Source: Plumapathes pennacea
Lineage: Eukaryota; Cnidaria; Anthozoa; Antipatharia; Myriopathidae
DNA length: 64,000 nt
Direction: 5' to 3'
NCBI GenBank assembly: GCA_964036295.1
Contig: OZ038463.1
Location: forward strand, 13,724,069 to 13,788,068
The notes under the pieces are model-generated. The model was given only the letters and a program-made list of their open reading frames with translations. It had not been told where the DNA came from and made no database searches. Numbering within the stretch: position 1 is the stretch's first letter; every line of letters begins with the position of its first letter. Below, in pieces: positions 51,901-60,900 of the stretch. A program made the position numbers and the translations under genes.

Positions 51901-54900
51901 ACCAAGTATTTTTTCTGCGTTCCCTCTGACACAAGGTTTTGTTAGTTACTTATTTGTTAGAGGTTGTTTGCTTTTTATGAAGGAAAACTTCAGTTCAGTT
52001 ATGTAATATAAGTGGCAATAACATGTGAGTAAGACCAGCACCAAGGTAGACAGTAACCAATATTGTAACAACAAGTTTAACCCTTTCACACCCAAGAGTG
52101 ATCAAATTCAATTTTCTCCTTCAGTTGGAACTGTACTGTATTGTACAGTAAAGAGAATACAGCTTTTTATACCATGTTGGTTAGATGAATGCTGACTGAA
52201 CTGTCACTTCTCACTACATATTTTATATAATATTAATTTATATCATTTCTTTTGAAATTAAAGCTGAAAGATTCTGCATTTTAAACTTGGGAGTGAAAGG
52301 GTTGTTTACCTGTATTAAGTTCATGATAGTTTTTATACCCTTATCCTCCAAGGGATTGTGTAGCAAAAGTGTTAAAAATCTTTTTTAAACATGATTGCCT
52401 CATCAACTACAAAAAGTTGGTAACATTAAGACCTCATAAAATAGACACAAACTTCCATGTCTTTTTTTTTTTTTTTTTTTTTTTTTTTTGCGTCGAAACT
52501 TTAGTAAAAGGCAGAGCAAAAGGCTGCTGTTGTTGAGCTACCAAAACAATATATGCCAGGCCAGAGCGAGGGAATATCTGCGATTATCGTATTTCTAGTT
52601 AAAATATAGACTTGCACTGTAATGAAGTTCCGTCTGTTAATATGGTTCTGCAGCAAATCGGAAATGGTCCATCTGATGACGCTTTGTCTTTATTTCCAGA
52701 TGCAAAGACTACACGCTTTCTGACTACCTACTCAACTCCCCAAGATGCACTTTTGGGATCCAATTTCACTTTCGAGTGGAAATTTGAAGTAGCTAATAAA
52801 GATAGTGTGGAAAGTGCACTCTGGAGTTTGAACCCGTCAGGTGCTGGAAACGTTTTGATTAATGTTGCTGCAAACGGTGATTTTGGTCCAAACAACGCCC
52901 CTGCAAGCTACGGTGGTCGAATTAAGTGGACTGGAGATTTGTCAAAGTTCACTGCTTCATTTCTTCTGATGGACATCACGTCTAAGGACGCAAACCAATA
53001 TCAAATTGAAATTGGCTTTGGTCCAACTACTGCTGCACTAAAAGATTATGTACGTCTCAACATTTTAGGTAAGTTTCATGGCACCAAAACAATTTCCTAA
53101 AGGGTGATGTACATTTCAACGTTTTAGGTAAGTTTCGCGGCACCGGGGTTTTAGTAATATTAAAAATAGAGTCGTCGAAGCCATGATTGGTATATAGTGG
53201 GTAGCGTCAAGTCGAAGTACCTTTTTTAGGCCCCGCGTCAAAAAGTTTTCCCTTTTCAATCTACTGAAAATGGAACAAAGGCATTGCGTCCACACTACCA
53301 TGGTGGCTGAAAAGTTTGTTCGACTGACGCCCGACCCTAAAGGTACCATGTTAGAGCCACGGTGGCCTACAGTTAGCACGGTCGCCCTTTACGCTGAGGG
53401 CGCGGGTTCAGTCCTTACTCAAGGCAGTGAAATTTGAGGTGTAAAAATCTTGCTCTTTACTCGTGGCTCGGATTACAAAGTAAATGGCGGTCAGATAAAA
53501 GAACCACGGGGATGTAAAAGAACCACTGAGGACGCAACCAAGTCTCTGGCAGTGACCACCCTCAGTGTTAATAACTCAGTTCAGTTCGTGTCGTACCGTA
53601 TTTGGCCCAGTCGTTAAACTAAAAAAATAAATAAATAAACGTTGCATAACAATGTCAGCGTTTGAACTACGCGTATCCTTGCGGCCGGGCCACAACTCTT
53701 TGCCTTGCGTAAAAATATGTGGTGACCATAATTCGTAGCATAGCTGGCGATCTCAGTAGATACGGCAGAACAGTACTGTACGTACCGGAAGTCATTTTGT
53801 GTTGTGCCAGAGAAGACTGAACTGAGGAAGACAGACAAATTTGCGAAGGGAAGGGGGCCGGGTGATATTTAAATACAGTGAAACCTTTCGTAAGCGACCA
53901 CCCTTCGTTCGTCTTTAAGTGGTCGCTTACGGGAGGTGATCACTTACGGGAATTTCTCGTTAATGGGAGGCCTAAGTGAGAGCTACAATCATGGTCAAAA
54001 GTCGTTGGGACGCTCCTCTTATGCACATCCGGAGCACAATGTAAATCTGTACAACCTATGGGGGTCTCATATTTTTTGTTTTCAAGTCCCTCCCCTCCCC
54101 TTCCATTCAATGTTGGCCCGTGGTGCAGCTATAAGCTGAACCATGCTCAACTGCCCAACATTGAATGGGGGGAGGGGGTAAACTTTAAATCGTCCCAACA
54201 ATTTTGACCATGATTGTAGTTTTGAGCCACAACCAAGTGTCAAATAATGCAGTTTTAATTGAGTAAAAAACTTGTGATTTAAAAAATCAAGCTTGTGCTT
54301 TGTTGCACGTTACATTACATATGTTAGTGTTTTTTTCCGGTCCGATCTCTGCAAGGAAGCTAGTAGTCTTTGCTTGGAAATTTGCTCTTTTGGAGCATAG
54401 AGTGATACCCTGAGTGCCAGAGGTTTCTCGTTCTTGGAAGTTCCAAGCTGCGCGGCCGCGTAGGGCTGGTGTCAAACCATGGTTTTGCCTGCAGCCCTAC
54501 GCGGCCTCGCAGCTCGGAGATTCCGAGAGCGAGAAACCGCTGGCACTCAGGGTAATAGAGTGGTCGCTTACTGGAGGATAAAAAGAAAACAATAGAAAAA
54601 CTCAAGCGGTTATCTTCAATGATGGTCGCGGTCGCTTACGAGAGGTGATCACTTACAACATGTTTCACTAATAGAAATTTGACTGAGGGAGGTTCTACTG
54701 TAATCGTTTACATTCTTCTAGTCCGTCTTGAGGACTGTACTTACTGTGGTGAAGATCGGTCACTCGCTCAAATTATTCATTTTTTGGCGATGTTTGCTGA
54801 AAGCTAGTTAAAAAGTACTGATCGAATTGATAAAGCTATGGGAATAAACATTAACTAATTGACCAATTCTAAATTACCGGAAACATTACTTCACAGAGCT

Positions 54901-57900
54901 GACGGCACGGGCGAAGGAGTCGACATGCAATTCTAAACGAGAGAAAAATTAATCAAAATTCATTGAGGTCTCTAAAGGCCGCTTTACATGGTGCAATATT
55001 TACATGCGCTTGGAGAACAACTGGACCAACTACCATATGATTATCCCCGAGCTCTGCGAGGATAATAGTTTTCTCGAGACGCTAATGGGGTTGCTATTTT
55101 GCACTTTAACGTTCGTCAGTCTGTCAGCGACCTCTCTCGTGTAATGATTGATACAGGTCCGTTGCCAATGACAACAGTTGTAGTTTAAGCAACAAACCAA
55201 ATTCTCTCGGATGAACTCGGATTACTTCTTTGGAAAGGATAAACAAAGTCCAGTTGGCGGAAAACGAACAACCACCGTGACATGCACTATTTCACCTTTT
55301 CTGATAAAGTGATTGTGATGGGTGTTGATTTTGAATAATTTTAATAATGACGGGCGTTCGTAGATTGTGCACTACTGACTCAGGGACTTCAAGAAAATAT
55401 TAAAAACCTGCTGATTGCGGTTGATTTATTTTAATTTTATTTCTCGTGTGAATAATACGCGATATCCTACGGAGAATATTATACAAATCAGGCCTGAGAT
55501 AATGCCAGTTTGAGTAAAGACATTTCCCACAGGAAACATAAACTGTTTTAGTTTATCAGAAAAATACACTCGAGCGACAATCGCTGCATCAGGGCTGCAT
55601 CAGGGCGAGGGAATATCTGTGATTATCGTATTTATGGTACTATGTGCTTAGATGTACCCCATACCCTTGTTTTCTTATTTCTAGAGCCAGCCCATTTCAC
55701 GGTATCTCCACCTTCAAGTCAGAACCACACTGAAGGGCAGGACATTAGTTTGAAATGTGAAGCAGGTGGTAAACCTCAGCCAAACATCACCTGGGTGGAC
55801 GTTTTGAATGGTCAAGTCGTTCAAGAAGGAAAAGGAAGTTCCACACTTCAAATTATTAGCATTACTCGTCCTCCTGGATCAGCAGTGAGCTACGTTTATG
55901 AGTGTCAAGCAGTGAATATTCATGGATTAGCTGCAATAAAGAAGGAGACCAGGATTACTGTCCAGTGTAAGTACAAAAGCCCAGCTTTCATCTTGACTGT
56001 GTTATTCTAGTTTATTATAATATGGCTGGGTTAGTTTTCCGATCCGAACGCGCGTATTCGTATTCTAATTAACTGATTTACTTCCGTATTTTCTCGTATG
56101 AACCAATAAAATGATTAGATTAATTCATGCCAAACTAGACGCATGTATCATACTTTGCTTTTATTAAGAGATACCGGCTAAGTTTGGGTAATGCTGAAGC
56201 AGTTCATCGAGAATCTGTAAACGTCTCAGACACAAAGCCGCTTACAAGTCGAGGAAACAGTTTCGAGAAGGAAGATCCGCGTTGGAGAATATCCTTTTGC
56301 CGCGGGTTTGTGTGCTTCGTGGTTTGTCGACAGTCTGCTGGTTTGCCTGCATAGTTTCACAGCAAGCAAATTTTGGCCGAACTGCTCAAAGCGGCCCGGT
56401 CCGTACGCCAAGATATGGCGGGCGGATATTTTTCCCGTGTACAGACCAAGAATAGGATATTAAATATATGGCTCACCATTCTGTGGAAATGGATATTGTA
56501 TTATATATTTTTTCAGCAGGTATAATTAATAAGTTTTCTTAGCCCACGCTCGCGCAATAGTCTTTTTCTTGTGGCCCACCCCACTCTTCTCTTCAGACTA
56601 CATCAAACAAAATAAGCATTTGATTTCACTGTGTCATGGGTAAGTCCATCGATAAAATGACTTTATTACATAAACTCTGGTGTGATATAGAGATTTCCGC
56701 CACTGAGAAATATCGTATCTGAACACACGTAAAAATACAATATTTTTACGTGTGTTAATATCAGCCAAGCAGTGATCTTGCATGTTTTCGCATTTCTTAG
56801 TGGCGGAAATCTCTGTATCACACCAGAGTTTATGAAATAAACAGAATAATACATGGACGCTTGGAGATATAAAATTTATTTTCTCGTGTTCATCTCAATA
56901 TCTCACGAGTGAGCGAAGCGAACGAGTAAGATATCGAGATGAACACTCGAAGATAAATTTCATATCTCCGCGCGCCCATGTATTATTCTCTATAAACACG
57001 GCTCAATAAACACTGTCCAAGTCTTCCAGGAATTGAACAGTTTTTACCTGGCCACAGGCAGGATCCTGATAGGGGATGTGTTGCTGATTAGAGCACAGAA
57101 AATGTATATTTCTAGCGGGTCTGAGGCATGCTCCCCCGGAAAAATACATTGAACTATAGTTTCCTTTGAATGACACTTTTTTACCTTTTCGGGTTACTTG
57201 TGAGCAAAATCGGATTGAATTAAACCATATGACATTTGTTCTCCTACTCGGCCCGTTATTAAGTCTGTTGCTCAGAGCTATGCTAATTTTTTTAAATATA
57301 GGCCAAGGGTTGGAGTTAAATTTAGGGTTGGCTTTCGGGTTATGTTTAGAGCAATTTATTTTTTAGATCGCGAGATGCGAACTTAAAGTAAATATGCAAT
57401 TGTTAGAAACAATGACTCACCCCCACCCCCTTCCTCCCCTCTTAAATAAGGAACGCTAGCTTATGTTTGTGGTTGTTCATGTGATTGGTCTGCTTTTTTC
57501 GTGATAGCTGGTTGGTCGTGAAGAGTCGGGTGTGTTTCGTAATTGGTCAGTTGTAAAAAGTTATCATTTTGTTTATCGTTCGTTCGGTTGCGTTTGTTGT
57601 CGGCTGGTGGCTGTTAAGAGGTTTGTGTGCCCTGTTTCTAGTGTGGGTCGTTGGTAGTAGTTCGTGCTGTGGCGGATACGTTCAGCAGAGTCCAGCATTT
57701 AATGTCGTGTTCAGTTTGTCGGATGTCGCCGTTTCCGTTTGTGTTTCGTGTTCAATTAGTCTCATGTTTCTGCCAGTTTCTCTGATGTAGGTTGCTTTGC
57801 AGTCAGTATATATTGAATTATGTACACTTTTTCCTGTCTGTTATGAGGTTTGTCTTTGTCCTCGAAGTTAGTCTGTAAGTCCCGTGGGCACACAGGGGTT

Positions 57901-60900
57901 GTGGGCTACCCGGATATTGAAGGTCACAAGATGCCTGCTGTTGCCTTAAAAGTTCCTGTTATGTTAAGTCGTCAGTTGTTTTGTCCGATGCTCTTGTGAC
58001 AGTCTGGATGTTGCTATCTTCTGGAAAATGCGTTCCAGGTTCTAGTCTCGCCAAATAAGTCGTCGGGAGAGTCAAAAGGTAGTAGCGGGGTTTGATTGTA
58101 GTTGCCCTGTTTGAGGTGGGGTTGTAAGAAGACTGATACTGTTGTTTGATTTCATGCATCGGTAGACAAGGCCAAGATTGACACAGCTTCCTCCTCTGCC
58201 AATATGTCTTCGTATATCGGTCAGACAAAAGCTCTGAAATGTGTAGCAGAGGGAGTTCCCGTCCCCACCCTAGAGTGGACCAAACCCGATGGATCTCCGC
58301 TGAAGCCAGGTGAACAAAGTAACAGCACTGCAGTTGATGTAAATTTTAAAACAGAGGCAGACTTTGGACCATACAAATGCAGCGCGAAGAATACACTCGG
58401 TGATGATGTCCTAACCGTCTACATTGATCAGCTAAGTAAGTCACAACGCCTTTATTCAGCACGCGCCATACGCGAACTTTCGTTACCATTCTTTCCCAGT
58501 GGTAATTTGTTTTCTGCTTCTTGTATCTGTGTTCACGTTTTAGTAGAGTATTGTAAATCCGTATTTTTAACTCGTGAATGCGAAAGCAATGAGTTACATT
58601 AGTTGGGGGAAGTATCACTTGCTCTGTTGCTCGATCGATGGGCTGTAAATTGTTTCTGTTAATTCGTCCGCTGACCAGTGCATAAGGTTTGTACATGCCT
58701 TTTTCCCAGCTTTTGTTTTGAGCGTTTCTCATTCACGAGTTGTCTCACTGGACCGTTTGATTCTTATTGCTTTTGTCTGAACATGGAAAACAAAAGTCAA
58801 CCCTTCAAAACAAAAAAACCAAACGGTTGCAAAGACTGCCAGGCAAAATCGTAAAGATATTGTGACGAGGTTGTGCATGCAACGCGAATGGATAAATGTC
58901 ATATTGCTATAATATTGTATTATCCAATTATTATCTTTTAGTGATTCACATTATTTTTGGATTGCAATATACTGACGTTTACTATTCCTTTACATCTTCG
59001 TCACAAAACTTGCATGAACACAGTCACAATTTGGTTACTTTTCTGGAGTGCAGTTTTCTATATGTTATATAGTTTGTAGTTGTAGTTTATTTGATTCGTC
59101 ACATGTACGGGACAGAGAAAGGAAAAAAAAGATACATCATAGATTGGGGGACGAGGAAGCCCGAGCTGGAAGCTTAGGGCTTATAGGGTTCGGGCTTCCT
59201 CCTAATTACAATTATAATAAAATTTAGAGCAAATGGAAATACAGCGACTTGCAACTGTAGTGATGGACGACGCTTGTGTTCAGTACTGGGAGAGCGTGTA
59301 ACTTCAGCTCTGTCACTTTAATGAATATCGTAAGAGAGTCGTACACGAGCTTCTTAATACACATAACACCTGGATTGATATGAGTGAGTGCACATAGTGC
59401 ACGTGGGGATTACTAAGATGCGGCTGAGTGTGCGTATAAATATTATCATTACAACAACTAGAGATTCATATGTCAATACAGAAGTCACTAAGAATATGCA
59501 ATGTATTGTAATGTATTCAAGAGAGGAAATTGGAATAACATTAACTAGAGTAGGAGGCTAAGAGAATTTCTTTTAAGCGGGATTTGAATGCGGCCAAATT
59601 ATTTAAATTTGTTATGTTACTATCTAAAGAATTCCAGAAAAGAGGACCTTGATAGGAAATAGAAAATTGTTTGAGGGTCGTGCGGCAATGAGAGCGAAGA
59701 TTTTGGGCTGATCGAGTAATATTGTAGTTGTGGATTTGGGAACCGCAGGTAAATAAATCGTCAAAGCTTGTTGGCAACAGATTATTGCAATAAGAGAACA
59801 TAAAAATACCCTTTTGTAAGGAATTGATATCACGTATTTAAGATTTGCAATTTCTTAAAGATTGGGTCTGAAGGTGCAAGATAATCATTTTTATCGATTG
59901 ATCGGACAATTCGTTTCTGTAAGAGTACTAGTCTATTCAGATAAGATACATAGGTAAATGCCCATACTAAATTACAGTAATCTAGGTAGGGATAAACTAA
60001 GGCATAGTATAACGAGAGAAGAGATTTCTTAGGCAGGTAAAATTTTGACTTGTATATGATGCCGGCTGATTTAGTTATTTTGGAGGTTATGCAGCCAATT
60101 TGAGATTTCCAGCTAAGGATTTGATTAAAGATAACTCCTAAGAAAAACGTTTGTGATACCTTTTTAATTTCTTTACCATCAATTAACAAAGTTTGATTGA
60201 GTGCACATTTCTTTTCGCGTGGTTTAAAACAGCATGAAATTTGTCTTTTTGATATTTATCGATAATTTATTTGCTATAAACCAACTGGAAACTGTTTCCA
60301 ATTCACTTTTTGTTAGATTAAGTAGATGTTCGGGATTTTTGCGAGATAAGAAAAGATTTGCGTCATCTGCGAACAATAAAAAATTACATATAGTGGAAAT
60401 ATTACCTAAATCGTTTATATAGAGAAGAAAAAATAGTGGGCCTAAAATAGAACCCTGCAGGACTCCACATCTAATATTTAAGTGAGAAGAGTACGACTCA
60501 TTAACTTGAACAAACTGTTTTCTGTTTGTAAAATAACTTTTTACCCAGTCTAAGGCAATTCCACGTATACCATAGTGGTACAATTTATCAAGGAGAATTT
60601 CGTGGTTGACAGTGTCAAATGCTTTTGATAGATCGAGAAAAAGTCCAATTGCTAGAGTTCTTTTCTACTAGAGCAGAGGCTATATTTTCGGTTGACTGTA
60701 GCATTGCCAAACATGTAGAGTGGTGTTTCCTGAATCCATGTTGATTTATGAATAGAATACCTTTTTTGTTGATAAAATCAAAAAGACGGTTGTAAATAAT
60801 CCTTTCAAGAAATTTAGAAAAACAAGGTAAAATTGAAATCGGTCTATAGTTGGTAAATAAGAGTGAATCGTCCTTTTTAAAGACTGATATTACTCTAGCA

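Noticed and set aside
56668..56995. Palindromes as bacterial-type rho-independent terminators
   Set aside because: Eukaryotic context, long AT-rich arms, no adjacent gene end; better explained as foldback elements.
57569..57790. Hydrophobic 73-residue open frame as a membrane protein
   Set aside because: The hydrophobicity comes from GT-rich sequence; no homology, no splice context, inside an IgSF intron.
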